A DNA stretch of 64,000 bases from Rhodopirellula sp. P2 (GCF_028768465.1 NZ_CP118225.1:4755001-4819000); one strand, 5' to 3'; numbered from the stretch's first letter, positions 9,111 to 17,785 are shown. Notes: generated from the sequence alone by a model not told the origin. Translations and numbers: made by a program.

Positions 9111-10741
9111 TGTATCTCGCAATGCACAACGGTGTCCCTCAATTCATCATCATTTTGGTGTACTTGGGTTTGCTACTCGCGCTCGGACTGTTCAGCAGTC
9201 GCCTGTTTCGCGGGACCAAAGAAGATTATCAAGTCGCCAGCCATTCCATCGGTCCGTTCCTGCTGTTGATGAGCATGTTTGGAACGACCATGACCGCCTT
9301 TGCCTTGGTCGGCAGCAGCGGCGAAGCCTTCCGCGAAGGCATCGGCGTCTACGGCATGCTGGCCAGCAGCAGTGGGATCATTCACTCCCTGTGCTTCTTT
9401 CTGATTGGTGTCAAAGTTTGGCGATTCGCTCGCGCCCACAACTACACCACCCAAATCGAATTCTTCCGCGACCGCCTGAACAACAATCTGGTCGGCTGGC
9501 TGCTGTTCCCGATCCTGGTCGGCATGATCATCCCATACCTGTTGGTCGGCGTGATCAGTGCCGGTGGTGTTGTCCAAGCCCTGACCGCCGGGCTGGCCCC
9601 GGACATGTTCCCGGTTCCTCTCGAAGGTGGCCCCGGCGGAATCGACCCGGCGGTGCACGGCGGCATTCCCGCTTGGCTCGGTTCGCTCACGATCTGCACG
9701 GTCGTGTTGGTGTACGTGTTCTTTGGCGGGATGCGCGGCACCACCTGGGCCAACACCTTCCAAACGTTGGTCTTCATGATTCTGGGAGTCGTGACGTTCT
9801 TCGTCATCGCCAACAAACTTGGCAAGCAAGACAGCTTCTTCGAAAACCTCCGTGTGCTTGGTGAATCCATTCCCGAAGAAGGCAAAACCAGGGTGGCGAT
9901 GAGCAAGACCAAGTTCTTCACCTACCTGATGATTCCTCTGTCCGTGGGGATGTTCCCGCACCTGTTTCAACACTGGATGACCGCCAAGAAAGCCAGCACG
10001 TTCAAGCTGTCCGTCATCTGCCACCCGCTGTTCATCATGATTGTCTGGGTGCCGTGTGTCCTGGTGGGCGTTTGGGCGACCGGCGAATTGATGCCGACCA
10101 AGCCCCCACTGCCACGTTTGCCCGGTGGCGACCTGGTGGACGCGAACAAGGTGTTGCCTTTCCTGGTCAAAACACAGACCGCACCGATCCTGGGTGGTTT
10201 CTTGGCCGCGGGGATTCTGGCCGCGATCATGTCCAGCCTGGACAGCCAGTTCCTGTGCATCGGAACGATGTTCAACAACGACGTGGTCAACCACACGTTC
10301 GGCGAAGACCGTTTCTCGGACAAACAACAAGTCCTGTTCACACGGTTGTTCATCGTCGGAATCGTGGCCATCACGTACCTGCTCAGCCTCGGCAACGTTC
10401 GCAGTGTGTTTGCACTGGGAGTCTGGTGTTTCAGCGGATTCAGTGCCCTGTTCCCGTTGGTTGTCGCGGCGTTGTATTGGCGAGGCCTCACTGCATCGGG
10501 CGCAATCGCCGGTATTCTGGCCGCAATTTCCAGTTGGTCTTACCTGTTCTACCACGGCACCTTGGATCCCGAGGGCCTGAGCAAGTATGTCCTGCGTCTG
10601 CCAATCGGAGGCGAGACCTACGAAGTGATGCCCGTCGTCGCGATGGTGTTCAGCACGCTGATTGCGATGGTCGTGGTTTCCATGGTGACACCCAAGCCGC
10701 CGAAGGAAACCCTGGCAAAGTTCTTCCCAGATCAGGCCTGA
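9107..10741 (+). CDS. sodium:solute symporter (SSS family)
   Basis: 544 aa with about 13 hydrophobic segments. SSS features include the early GTKEDYQVASHSIGPFLLLMSMFGTTMTAFALVGSSGEAFREG segment (TM1-TM2, residues about 32-80), the LAAGILAAIMSSLDSQFLCIGTMFNNDVV motif near 365 that corresponds to the second half of the sodium site (SSLDS), and a late YWRGLTASGAIAGILAAI helix. It is translationally coupled to the DUF3311 gene by a 4-nt ATGA overlap. It imports a small organic solute with Na+ across the inner membrane. The substrate (sugar, amino acid or monocarboxylate) cannot be determined from sequence. Confidence 0.9.
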   Translation: MMYLAMHNGVPQFIIILVYLGLLLALGLFSSRLFRGTKEDYQVASHSIGPFLLLMSMFGTTMTAFALVGSSGEAFREGIGVYGMLASSSGIIHSLCFFLIGVKVWRFARAHNYTTQIEFFRDRLNNNLVGWLLFPILVGMIIPYLLVGVISAGGVVQALTAGLAPDMFPVPLEGGPGGIDPAVHGGIPAWLGSLTICTVVLVYVFFGGMRGTTWANTFQTLVFMILGVVTFFVIANKLGKQDSFFENLRVLGESIPEEGKTRVAMSKTKFFTYLMIPLSVGMFPHLFQHWMTAKKASTFKLSVICHPLFIMIVWVPCVLVGVWATGELMPTKPPLPRLPGGDLVDANKVLPFLVKTQTAPILGGFLAAGILAAIMSSLDSQFLCIGTMFNNDVVNHTFGEDRFSDKQQVLFTRLFIVGIVAITYLLSLGNVRSVFALGVWCFSGFSALFPLVVAALYWRGLTASGAIAGILAAISSWSYLFYHGTLDPEGLSKYVLRLPIGGETYEVMPVVAMVFSTLIAMVVVSMVTPKPPKETLAKFFPDQA

Positions 10742-10768
10742 TCCAACGCCTGAAATTCGATACGCAGG

Positions 10769-10942
10769 AAGGTCGTGCAGTTCGAAAGTGCTGCACTACC
10801 GGACGTTTCTCATCACCCTCCCCCTGGGAGGGTCGAGCGAAGCGAGGGGAGGGTCGAGCATCGGATCCAGCGCGCACCCCTCCCCAGCCCGAAGCAGGCC
10901 GCCCTACCAAAGAGCGAGGGAACGAAAACCGCACGACCTCCA
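10769..10942. repeat. interspersed repeat family B, copy 1
   Basis: The segment begins with GGTCGTGCAGTT and ends with the inverted counterpart AACCGCACGACC. Inside are CACCCTCCCC...GGGAGGGTCGAGCGAAGCG and GGATCCAGCGCGC...CCCGAAGC. The same string order recurs at 28482-28852, and a fragment recurs at 12905-12952. No gene is credible here. Confidence 0.6.
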
Positions 10943-11104
10943 AGTTTTTTTGTTCTGGCCTACGAGTGCAATCCAGGTACAAAATTGGCATCCGCAATCC
11001 GAACGCCAATGGTGACGGCTTGGCGACTCACTCCTCAACGCATGGAGGAAGGGCACTCTTGCCCGTCAGAGTCGGCCAAGCCACCATCACAACCCGAAGC
11101 GTGA

Positions 11105-11486
11105 GTTTTGAAGTTGCGCTTTTTGCAATCGGTTTAATTGGCCAACGGCCTTCGTCATCGTAGCCTGGGGCATCGCCCCAGGGATTGAGAATGAAGGAAA
11201 ATGGGTTGGCCAACGGCCAACATCAACCCGCAAGTTGTTATTTGAATTTGGCCGTTGGCCGAAATGGGGCCGTGGTTTTCTGCTCCAGAGGCGATGCCCC
11301 TGGCTATGTTGAACGTAGGCCGTTGGCCATTAAGCAGGTCGGCTGGAATGATCGGGCACAACCATGTGAGCCGTTTGGGCGTTAGCCTGGCCTGCGCGTG
11401 AAAACCGTGGCTAACGCCAACGGCTCACATACCCGATGACACCTGCGTACCTGCTTAGAAGAAAAAGCGCAACCTCAAAAAAGCGT
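11105..11486. repeat. composite inverted-repeat element enclosing a family A palindrome
   Basis: The outer arms TTTTGAAGTTGCGCTTTTTGC (11105-11126) and its diverged inverted partner AAAAAGCGCAACCTCAAAA (about 11463-11481) bracket two internal blocks. The first (11136-11330) carries four copies of GGCCAACGGCC / GGCCGTTGGCC plus hairpins around CATCGCCCCAGG. The second is a family A palindrome at 11331-11457. No coding sequence is supported. Confidence 0.55.
11331..11457. repeat. family A palindromic repeat, intact copy
   Basis: TAAGCAGGTCGGCTGG ... ATGTGAGCCGTTTGGGCGTTAGCC pairs with GGCTAACGCCAACGGCTCACAT ... GCGTACCTGCTTA. The copy is in inverted orientation relative to that at 14781-14906. 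The whole 127 bp could fold into one long cruciform. Confidence 0.75.
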
Positions 11487-11860
11487 GAGCGAGGGACTCC
11501 CCCCAATTCCCACAACTGCCCCATCCGGGGCGAAACCCAGACGCCAGCCACCATTTGGTTTTGAAATGTCCCATGGGGCGGCCCAATGAAAGACTCCTCA
11601 ACCCCCGCTAGCGCCGCCACCGTTGGGGCGAGCTCGTGGAACAAAACCGGCGCAGTCCAACGCGGTGCCAACCCCAAACATTGCACACACCAGCGTTCGC
11701 CCCAGTTGCCCGTCGGAACTGTGGCGCAGGCCACAACGGTTCAAATGCGGAAAGGACCCTGCCCACCTGCTGATGCCCGCCACCAAATGCCCCTCCCACT
11801 TCGAGTACCATAGGCGGCCCTTCCCCTCTCTCCCACCGTCTCCCGAGGAATGACCCCACC
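11487..11860. repeat. intergenic repeat remnants
   Basis: From about 11515 to 11690 the sequence resembles the inside and right end of the MITE-like element at 5845-6174 (shared GGCGGCCC...AAAGACTCC, CGTTGGGGCGA, GGCGCAGTCC). From about 11694 to 11775 it resembles the right half of family A, both heavily diverged. It is therefore an old second example of the same nested arrangement. Nothing else is recognised before the next gene at 11861. Confidence 0.45.
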
Positions 11861-12859
11861 ATGTTCCGATCGTTTTTCTTCGTCTGCACTTTCACGTTGA
11901 TTTCGTTGAACGCGGGGCCGTCTTCCTTTGCTGACTCACCCGAGCAGCAATCAACAGATGAGCAAACGCACGTTCGCATTCTGACGATCGGCAACAGCTT
12001 CACTCACAACGCGACTCGGTACTTGGATGATCTCGTTGAAGCCGCCGGTCACAAACTGACGCACAAGATGCTTTCCATCGGTGGTTCACCACTGGAACTG
12101 CACGCCAAGAAGGCGTTGGCGTTGGAAGCCGACCCCGCTAGCGAACTTGCCAAGTACAAGAATGGTGACACCCTCCAAGAAACATTGAAAAGCGAACCAT
12201 GGGACTTCGTCACGATTCAACAAGTCAGCTTCAGAAGCCATGACGTGACCACCTACCGCCCCTACGCCCTGCAACTCGCGGAGATCATTCGTCGCGATGC
12301 ACCACAAGCCGAGTTGCGACTGCATCAGACGTGGGCGTATCGAAGCGACGACCCACGATTCAGTCGCGCGAAACCGACGGTGGGTGAACCGGCGACCCAA
12401 CAAGCCATGTACGAGGGGCTCCGCGACGCCTACCGAACGATCACAGCTGAACTGTCCGCCAATCGAATTCCCGTCGGTGACGCGTTTTGGATCGCCGACA
12501 ACGATCGCCAGTTTGGCTACCAACCACCCAAAAACTTCGACGCCCAGTCACTCGAGTACCCAAGTCTTCCGGAACAAACTCACTCCTTGCATGTGGGGTA
12601 CAGCTGGAGCAAATCGGACGACAAACCCAAACTAAAAATGGACGGTCACCACGCCAACCTCGCCGGCGAGTACCTCGGTGCGTGCGTGTGGTTCGAATGC
12701 CTGTACGGCGAAAGCCCGATCGGCAACGCCTTCGTGCCCGCCAAACTTGACACCCAGTACGCTGTCCACTTGCAAACGATCGCCCATCAAGCGGCCCAGC
12801 AAGGCGGCGATGTCGTTTTGGGTCCTGTCACATCACTGAGCGCCGCCGGAAAGGATTGA
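11861..12859 (+). CDS. secreted DUF4886 SGNH-like hydrolase
   Basis: 332 aa with a signal peptide (MFRSFFFVCTFTLISLNAG, cut near SSFADSPE). VRILTIGNSFTHNATRYLDDL (residues about 45-65) is the DUF4886 form of SGNH block I with the GNSF nucleophile region. IGGSPLELH (about 76-84) carries the Gly block, and the C-terminal KMDGHHANLAGEYLGA (about 258-273) holds the Asp-x-x-His-like catalytic pair. DUF4886 proteins are found next to polysaccharide degradation genes in Planctomycetes and Bacteroidetes, so a carbohydrate esterase role is plausible but unproven. It is a stand-alone gene between repeat blocks; the start is supported by the signal peptide. Confidence 0.85.
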   Translation: MFRSFFFVCTFTLISLNAGPSSFADSPEQQSTDEQTHVRILTIGNSFTHNATRYLDDLVEAAGHKLTHKMLSIGGSPLELHAKKALALEADPASELAKYKNGDTLQETLKSEPWDFVTIQQVSFRSHDVTTYRPYALQLAEIIRRDAPQAELRLHQTWAYRSDDPRFSRAKPTVGEPATQQAMYEGLRDAYRTITAELSANRIPVGDAFWIADNDRQFGYQPPKNFDAQSLEYPSLPEQTHSLHVGYSWSKSDDKPKLKMDGHHANLAGEYLGACVWFECLYGESPIGNAFVPAKLDTQYAVHLQTIAHQAAQQGGDVVLGPVTSLSAAGKD

Positions 12860-12904
12860 AAGCGTCCCCGGCAAGATTTCCGCGGCAGAACGTCCAACCA
12901 AAGA

Positions 12905-12952
12905 ACAAATTCACCCTCCTGGCAGGAGGGTCGAGCGAAGCGAGGGGAGGTC
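12905..12952. repeat. family B repeat fragment
   Basis: CACCCTCCTGGCAGGAGGGTC is a hairpin followed by GAGCGAAGCGAGGGGAGG, matching the core of the family B repeats at 10811-10853 and 28522-28565. It lies between two convergent genes, so the hairpin could also act as a terminator. Confidence 0.5.
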
Positions 12953-13027
12953 GAACGCCAACACCCCGCAACCAACTGAGCCCCTCAGCCCCCCCGTGTC
13001 TCCACCCACCGTAGCCGACTGAGGCCC

Positions 13028-14383
13028 TCAGTCGGCCCGAGCGCAACCCACCGCCGCCTCCTCGTCCTGCATCAACCGATCCAACGGACTGACCACCTTC
13101 GCCTCATGTGGATTTCGCACGTGCGTGTAAATCTCCGTCGTCTTCACATCGCTGTGTCCCAGCAACTGCTGAATCTGGCGAATGTCCGTCCCCTGCCACA
13201 ACAGATGCGTCGCAAAACAATGGCGAAACGTGTGGCTCGTCACATGCTTCAAAATCCCCGCCTGCTCCACCGCGCGTCGCAAGTGAGTTGGGAAGGTGCT
13301 CGCGTGCAAGTGATGACGGTGGATGCGGCCGGTTCTCGGATCCCGTGACAATCGGTGCGACGCAAACAGATACTGCCACTTCAGTTCACGATGCGCCGAC
13401 GGATACTTCCGGTCCAACGCATACGGCAGATACACCGAGGCCGTGCCGTTGGCCAAATCATGTTCGTGCAGAGCCTCGCGAGTCTTAACAAAACGCCGCA
13501 GCGGTTCAATCAAATCATCTGGCATCGGAACCAATCGGCTCTTGTTGCCCTTGGACTGACGAATCTCGATTTGCTTGTTCGCGAAATCAATGTCCTTGAC
13601 CCGCAACCGATGCGCCTCACTGATCCTCATCCCGCATCCATACAGCAACTTCGCGATCACCAGATACACGCCCTCGAGTCCCTCAAACACTTGGCCGACC
13701 TCACCAGGTGACATCACCGTGGGGGCCATCGAATCCTTGTTCGCACGGATCGCTTCGATCTTCCCCATCTCACGCTTCAGCACCAATTCGAAAAACTTCA
13801 GCAAAGAATGAAACGCTTGGTTCTGAGTCGACGGAGAAACGTTGCCATCGACCGCCAAATCCGTCAGGTGAGCCTCCACGTCAGAAGCGTGAATCCGGTC
13901 GAAATCCGCCAAACAATTCAGCCCACGATCCGCCATGAATGCTTTCAGCTTCCTCACGTAGCTGCGTTCGGTCGCGATCGCCAAACCAGCTCGACGCATC
14001 GATCGACGGAACTCCTGAATCGCATCCATCTCATTGGGATTGATCTTGCCGACCACATCGTCAATCGAATCCAACCCGCCTGTTCTCGCTTGCTCGATCA
14101 GGATGATCTCGCCCATCTTTTTCTTCAGCGGCAACAGGTCGTTCACCTCTCGACGCTGGATCGTCTCACGGTACTGAATCAAGCCTTCGATGATCTTCAT
14201 CCGCTTCCAAGCCGGCACCTCCGCATCGCGACGTGACCGCAAGAACGCAATCACATCATCGGACGAAAACTTCCAATCCGGTTCCGTCTTCCGCCCGTGA
14301 AATTGGCAAAGCTTTTGGAACCATATCTTCGCCCAACGCTGCTTCTGTTCGGCACTCGCCGGTTTCGAAAACGTTCCCATCAC
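13028..14383 (-). CDS. intI: integron integrase IntI (tyrosine recombinase), N-terminally extended
   Basis: 451 aa. The tyrosine recombinase catalytic set is visible: Arg in YGCGMRISEAHRLRVKD (near 252), Lys region IRQSKGNKSRLVP, HTFRHCFATHLL (HxxR near 377), LLGHSDVKTTEIYTH with His and the nucleophile Tyr. The integron-specific insert lies before the HxxR box: ALDRKYPSAHRELKWQYLFAS...RDPRTGRIHRHHLHASTF, the same layout as IntI1. The usual family length is about 320-340 aa; here about 115 extra residues precede the SAM-like core-binding domain (RSMRRAGLAIATERSYVRKLKAF). It excises and inserts gene cassettes at attC and attI. It is transcribed away from the cassette array at 15-25 kb, the normal integron arrangement. 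ATG at 14383 or 14380. Confidence 0.93.
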   Translation of the reverse strand: MMGTFSKPASAEQKQRWAKIWFQKLCQFHGRKTEPDWKFSSDDVIAFLRSRRDAEVPAWKRMKIIEGLIQYRETIQRREVNDLLPLKKKMGEIILIEQARTGGLDSIDDVVGKINPNEMDAIQEFRRSMRRAGLAIATERSYVRKLKAFMADRGLNCLADFDRIHASDVEAHLTDLAVDGNVSPSTQNQAFHSLLKFFELVLKREMGKIEAIRANKDSMAPTVMSPGEVGQVFEGLEGVYLVIAKLLYGCGMRISEAHRLRVKDIDFANKQIEIRQSKGNKSRLVPMPDDLIEPLRRFVKTREALHEHDLANGTASVYLPYALDRKYPSAHRELKWQYLFASHRLSRDPRTGRIHRHHLHASTFPTHLRRAVEQAGILKHVTSHTFRHCFATHLLWQGTDIRQIQQLLGHSDVKTTEIYTHVRNPHEAKVVSPLDRLMQDEEAAVGCARAD

Positions 14384-14469
14384 AACTCAACTCCCGCACC
14401 TGAACCGTGTCAATGCAATTCGTGTCATCCAACCTGCCACCTCAGCAAGTCGCTCACCTCGTCGTTCTG

Positions 14470-14500
14470 CAACCCAAGTGGCTGTTAGCCTGAGAACCCT
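14470..14500. other. possible attI core
   Basis: Just upstream of intI, on the side facing the array, GGCTGTTAGCCTGAG (14479-14493) carries a GTTAGCC core similar to an integron recombination point. The position, about 100 bp from the intI start, fits attI. It is weak because GTTAGCC also occurs in the nearby family A repeats. Confidence 0.25.
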
Positions 14501-14548
14501 CCCTCCCAACCCGCCGCGTAAGCGACGCGTGAACAACAAGTCACGATG

Positions 14549-14906
14549 TTAGCGGTGTGGCGCAAGCCGCCCGGTGAGAAACCGGAGGGCTCGCGTCCTT
14601 CCGCTATGCAGGTACGCAGGTGTCATCGGGTATGTGAGCCGTTTGGGCGTTAGCCCCGGTTGGACGTGGAAGCAACCACGCTTGCCAAGACATTTCAAAT
14701 GCCGAAAGACTCCTGCCGACCTGTTTAGCGGTGTGGCGCAAGCCGCCCGGTGAGAAACCGGAGGGCTCGCGTCCTTCCGCTAAGCAGGTACGCAGGTGTC
14801 ATCGGGTATGTGAGCCGTTGGCGTTAGCCACGGTTTTCACACGCAACCGGGGCGAACGCCCAAACGGCTCACATGGTTGTGCCCGATCATTCCAGCCGAC
14901 CTGCTA
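14549..14906. repeat. tandem pair of hairpin plus family A palindrome units
   Basis: A roughly 110-bp direct repeat occurs at 14549-14662 and 14725-14835 with only a few differences. Each unit starts with TTAGCGGTGTGGCGCAAGCCG ... CGTCCTTCCGCTA, a hairpin, followed by a family A palindrome (14605-14727 and 14781-14906). A relative of the hairpin part lies at 52928-53007. These units fill much of the gap between intI and the first recognisable cassette. They recur outside the integron, so they are not attC sites. From 14907 to 15367 I recognise no gene or named element. Confidence 0.7.
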
Positions 14907-15367
14907 CGTCACTTGTTGTTCTCGTGGTTCGAAGCAAGGCCTCCCAGCATCTCCTCCTCCTGCCGATCAAAAATGAGATTCTTCCAAAACGCTCCAAACG
15001 CAACCAGAGACACCGCCTCCACATCAGCCACCAAAACTGTCTCGCGTGCGTGAACAAGCTAGGCGGGAAACTCGCGGAAACCACCGCTCAAAGCGTGCGT
15101 TTTTGTTCACCGGGTGCCAAAAAGCTTGCAAGCCGGGTGCGGATCCCCAACAATATGACGGGAATTCCACTGGACACTTTCGCGAGCATCAAAGGATGTA
15201 GCCCTTGGACTCGCGTTCGCCGTCATCTTGTCAGTTGAGATCAATGAGAGGGCGCAACGTCTTGGAAGCGTCTCGGTGAGAACAAGTCACCCACGTGGAC
15301 GAAGTCCGCGCCAACTGATGAGAACAAGTGCTCGGAAGGCGACTTATTCCCACCGGCAAACAGTGTA

Positions 15368-15422
15368 GAATAAACCTCACCACTTATTCCCACCTGTCCA
15401 ACAGGTGATAAACAAGTTCTGC
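15368..15422. other. candidate short attC (attC0)
   Basis: GAATAAAC (15368-15375, ending AAC) is followed by TTATTCCCACCTGT, a tiny loop, ACAGGTGATAA, ACAA and GTTCTGC (15416-15422). The right end GTTCTGCCAA is identical to that of the attC at 16281-16375. The inverted arms pair but the left spacer is long and the site is only 55 bp, so it could be a shortened or false attC. It would mark the left edge of the first cassette. Confidence 0.35.
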
Positions 15423-15446
15423 CAATCGGAGGCAAAGGTAAACCAA

Positions 15447-15938
15447 GTGTCGCCAAATTCAATCATCGTCCTTCTACTTTCATTGCTATCCACTGGATCA
15501 TTTGTGTGTGCACAAGATACCCAATCTCACATAGAGGCCCTTGAAGGGTCGTGGGCGGTGGTTGGCATTACAGCCAACGGAGAGTTGGTACCGCGAGAAG
15601 AGCTAATCGGCTTCAAATTCCGCTTTAGCAAAAAGGAACTCGTGTGGCTTTCCCCGGACGGAGAGAAAGTGGACGAATTCACGATCAAACTTGATACTTC
15701 ACAGAAGCCGTTAGCCATCGAAATGGTGGAAACCCGAGAAGAAGATGGGGAAAAGTATGAGAAGACGACGTTGGCTATCATTGATTTGAAGCATGATAAG
15801 CTTCGAATCTGCATGCCCCCGCGCGGTGAAGCGAAAAGGCCGAAGTCGTTTGAATCAAAGAATGGTTCGTTCCTCAGTCTGATCGTATTGGAACGCATTA
15901 AGTCAAGTACTTCGGATACTGGCAGAACCAAGCCGTGA
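15447..15938 (+). CDS. cassette gene: secreted TIGR03067-domain protein
   Basis: About 163 aa from GTG 15447 (a GTG at 15405 is also possible). A signal peptide follows (IIVLLLSLLSTGSFVCAQ). The rest matches the Planctomycetes-specific TIGR03067 pattern: LEGSWAVVGITANGELVPREEL near residue 31, KFRFSKKELVW, and a late IDLKHDKLRICMPPRG...RPKSFESKNG..SLIVLER. The function of this lipocalin-like domain is unknown. The stop codon TGA lies inside the L'' arm of the attC at 15921-16012, as is common for cassette genes. It is the first clear gene of the array and, like most cassette genes, has no visible promoter of its own. Confidence 0.8.
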   Translation: MSPNSIIVLLLSLLSTGSFVCAQDTQSHIEALEGSWAVVGITANGELVPREELIGFKFRFSKKELVWLSPDGEKVDEFTIKLDTSQKPLAIEMVETREEDGEKYEKTTLAIIDLKHDKLRICMPPRGEAKRPKSFESKNGSFLSLIVLERIKSSTSDTGRTKP

Positions 15939-16012
15939 ACCGGAGCGGCGAAGTCAGGCGGACTTGAAATGGACAATCTTTCGTCGCCGCCCGGTTACGG
16001 CGGACGTTATTC
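15921..16012. other. attC site 1
   Basis: R'' GGCAGAAC (15921-15928), spacer CAA, L'' GCCGTGAACCGGAGCGGCGA, loop, L' TCGTCGCCGCCCGGTTACGGC, spacer GGAC, R' GTTATTC (16006-16012). L'' pairs with L' except for one extra G (after GCCGT), the extrahelical base expected in attC. The total of 92 bp is typical. Confidence 0.8.
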
Positions 16013-16042
16013 GATTGACTCATGCTCGTATCGGCGTACGAA

Positions 16043-16327
16043 TCACTGCGACATGTGGGGCTCGATCCAATGCTCGTTCAGCATTCGATTCAGGTCGCGA
16101 GCAGCGTAGATTCCGTGCTCGCTTGCCGGTTCGAATTGTGCCCCAGGTTGCGGCTCGATCATCCGCGCAACTTGCCGCGCCAACGTCGCAAACCTGATAC
16201 GATGAATTCCGAACCACGCAATTGTTTCGACGTCTTCCAGGATCGTGGTGCGCTCGCTCCTGCACCGGTCACGCGTGAACGAATAACCATTGCGTGCACA
16301 CTGAGCGGTGGTGGAGACCAACCTCAC
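16043..16327 (-). CDS. possible minus-strand cassette ORF, unknown
   Basis: This lies in the cassette between attC 1 and attC 2. A 94-aa minus-strand frame ends near the left cassette edge and has a balanced composition (IAWFGIHRIRFATLARQVARMIEP...HGIYAARDLNRMLNEHW). The opposing plus-strand frames are Arg/Pro-rich or cut by stops. Its first part would overlap attC 2, so the true start may be an internal codon such as the Met of RMIEP. No family is recognised. Reverse-oriented cassette genes are known but uncommon. Confidence 0.35.
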   Translation of the reverse strand: MRLVSTTAQCARNGYSFTRDRCRSERTTILEDVETIAWFGIHRIRFATLARQVARMIEPQPGAQFEPASEHGIYAARDLNRMLNEHWIEPHMSQ

Positions 16328-16375
16328 TTTCCAATCACACTGACCGCCACCGCCAGGTGACGCTCACCGTTCTGC
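16281..16375. other. attC site 2
   Basis: R'' GAATAAC (16281-16287), spacer CAT, L'' TGCGTGCACACTGAGCGGTGG, L' CCGCCACCGCCAGGTGACGC, spacer TCACC, R' GTTCTGC (16369-16375). L''/L' pair as GCGT(G)CAC...GCGGTGG with one extrahelical G. 95 bp. Confidence 0.72.
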
Positions 16376-16387
16376 CAACGAGAGTCT

Positions 16388-17077
16388 ATGGTTGATCGCG
16401 GTCAACACGAACTGAATCAACTCACCAAGCGTTTGTTGCTTTCGCGCAATCGCCCGAAGCGTCAATGGCTGATCGAACGGCTCGGCCACATCTGGTCGCC
16501 GCCGCACATTCGTCATTGCTCATTCGTTGATCGACACCGACGGTTTCTCGTTCACGCGATTCCGACTGATGAGTCGATCTCTGCGGTTCAATCATTCATT
16601 GCTGATCCTCACGTCAATGTACGCATCGCGGTCGCGTTTGCGCTCGGTCAGCGAACGGTGCCAGATGAGATCGCTGTACGCCACCTAATGCAATTGATTT
16701 GCGACGATCATCCGCATGTCCGCTGCACCGCTGTTCGTAGACTCGTCTATTCACCTCGACCTAACCTCCTAAGCGCCACTGACATCGAACGTGGGCTCTC
16801 CTGTGATACATGGACCGTGCGATGGACGCTCGCGTCCGCGATACACTCAACCGATTTCGCCAATGTCGGATGGGAAACGCTTGTTGATTCAATTCCGAGG
16901 ACGGCTGACTTTATGCTTTTTGAATGGCTTCAACACTGCATGCCGTATAAGGCTCGCTTACTTGATGATACGACGCTATTATCGAAAGTCGCGGAACGGG
17001 TGCGCGAGATCCCTGATGCGGACCCGTTTCGAGACCAAACCAAAGACATGGCCAATCGCTTGCTTGCACGCGTATAG
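16388..17077 (+). CDS. cassette gene: HEAT-repeat-like protein
   Basis: 229 aa, ATG 16388, 13 bp after the R' end of attC 2, with its stop just before attC 3. It contains HEAT-like helical pairs: [58 protein letters not shown] (residues about 64-122), followed by [22 protein letters not shown]. There is no signal peptide, so it is cytoplasmic. HEAT-like proteins usually bind other proteins. The two HEAT-like cassettes here are adjacent but not clearly similar in sequence. The function is unknown. Confidence 0.72.
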   Translation: MVDRGQHELNQLTKRLLLSRNRPKRQWLIERLGHIWSPPHIRHCSFVDRHRRFLVHAIPTDESISAVQSFIADPHVNVRIAVAFALGQRTVPDEIAVRHLMQLICDDHPHVRCTAVRRLVYSPRPNLLSATDIERGLSCDTWTVRWTLASAIHSTDFANVGWETLVDSIPRTADFMLFEWLQHCMPYKARLLDDTTLLSKVAERVREIPDADPFRDQTKDMANRLLARV

Positions 17078-17079
17078 AA

Positions 17080-17170
<91 letters not shown>

Positions 17171-17183
17171 GACTGAAGCTCGC

Positions 17184-17666
17184 ATGGACTTAATGCTTCA
17201 ACAACGCCTCGCCGAAATCCGATGGGGAGACTTTGATTCGGCGTGCGGCTTTGACTCCAACGAAATTCCCCGTTTGCTCGTTGCTCTCGAATCACCTGAC
17301 ACGACTACGGCAATCCAAGCCGCTAACCAGCTTTGGAACGTTGTTTCGCATCAAGCAAACGTTGGGCCAAATTCGGTTCCAACGCTCCCTTTCCTAATTG
17401 AACTCCTTTCGTCCGTTACGAATGAGATTCAAACTGAGATCTTCGATATCATCTACTGCTTTGCCTGCCACGCTCGGATGTGCGCGGATCGTATTGAATC
17501 GCTCTCGCTAACTGGATGGCATCGCGAACTGGCAACGCTGTTAGTTGCGAATCGTTCTACACTTGACGCATACAGAAAATCGGACGACCAAGACTTGGTA
17601 GACTGGGCGGAGGTGATTGGCGAAGAACTTGGCGTTGTTGCCAGCCGAATTGACAATCGCGGGTAA
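17184..17666 (+). CDS. cassette gene: small helical (HEAT-like) protein
   Basis: 160 aa, ATG 17184, 13 bp after R' of attC 3. The stop codon TAA lies inside the R'' box of attC 4. It has a helical-repeat character ([63 protein letters not shown], residues about 31-93). The motif A-x-x-L-W-N-x-x-x-H-Q with VPTLPFL resembles small HEAT-like proteins that often accompany polymorphic-toxin or defence loci, but that link is inference. Cytoplasmic; role unknown. Confidence 0.72.
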   Translation: MDLMLQQRLAEIRWGDFDSACGFDSNEIPRLLVALESPDTTTAIQAANQLWNVVSHQANVGPNSVPTLPFLIELLSSVTNEIQTEIFDIIYCFACHARMCADRIESLSLTGWHRELATLLVANRSTLDAYRKSDDQDLVDWAEVIGEELGVVASRIDNRG

Positions 17667-17785
17667 CCAATAAGGATTTGACTTCGCGTGGATGCGGCGG
17701 TTGAGTCTCTTTCTCTTTCATGTTGCTTCGTTCGTCGCGGTTCAAAACGCGTCGCCTAGCCGAAGCTCAAGTCCTCTGTTCAAGA
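17661..17785. other. attC site 4 (long form)
   Basis: R'' GGGTAAC (17661-17667), spacer CAA, L'' TAAGGATTTGACTTCG, a long middle section, L' CGAAGCTCAAGTCCT (about 17762-17776), R' GTTCAAG (17779-17785). The arms pair at most positions (AGGAyTTGA then CTTCG) with one unpaired base, here on the L' side. At 125 bp it is longer than its neighbours and the match is weaker. Confidence 0.5.

Noticed and set aside
10775-11163. Several overlapping ORFs in the intergenic repeats
   Set aside because: All six frames are open by chance in the palindromic GC-rich repeats; none has an SD or a protein-like sequence.
14549-14906. The tandem palindromic units near intI as attC sites
   Set aside because: They contain GTTAGCC cores but occur outside the integron too, are continuous long palindromes without the R/spacer/L layout, and lack the single extrahelical base.
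14873-15238. 121-codon plus-strand ORF between intI and the first cassette
   Set aside because: It starts inside a family A palindrome, has no SD, and its composition (Arg/Ser/Leu/His-rich) is not convincing; a true cassette gene cannot be excluded.
16022-16360. 112-codon plus-strand ORF in the second cassette
   Set aside because: It reads through the attC R'' and L'' and is Arg/Pro-rich; the minus-strand frame of the same cassette looks more natural.
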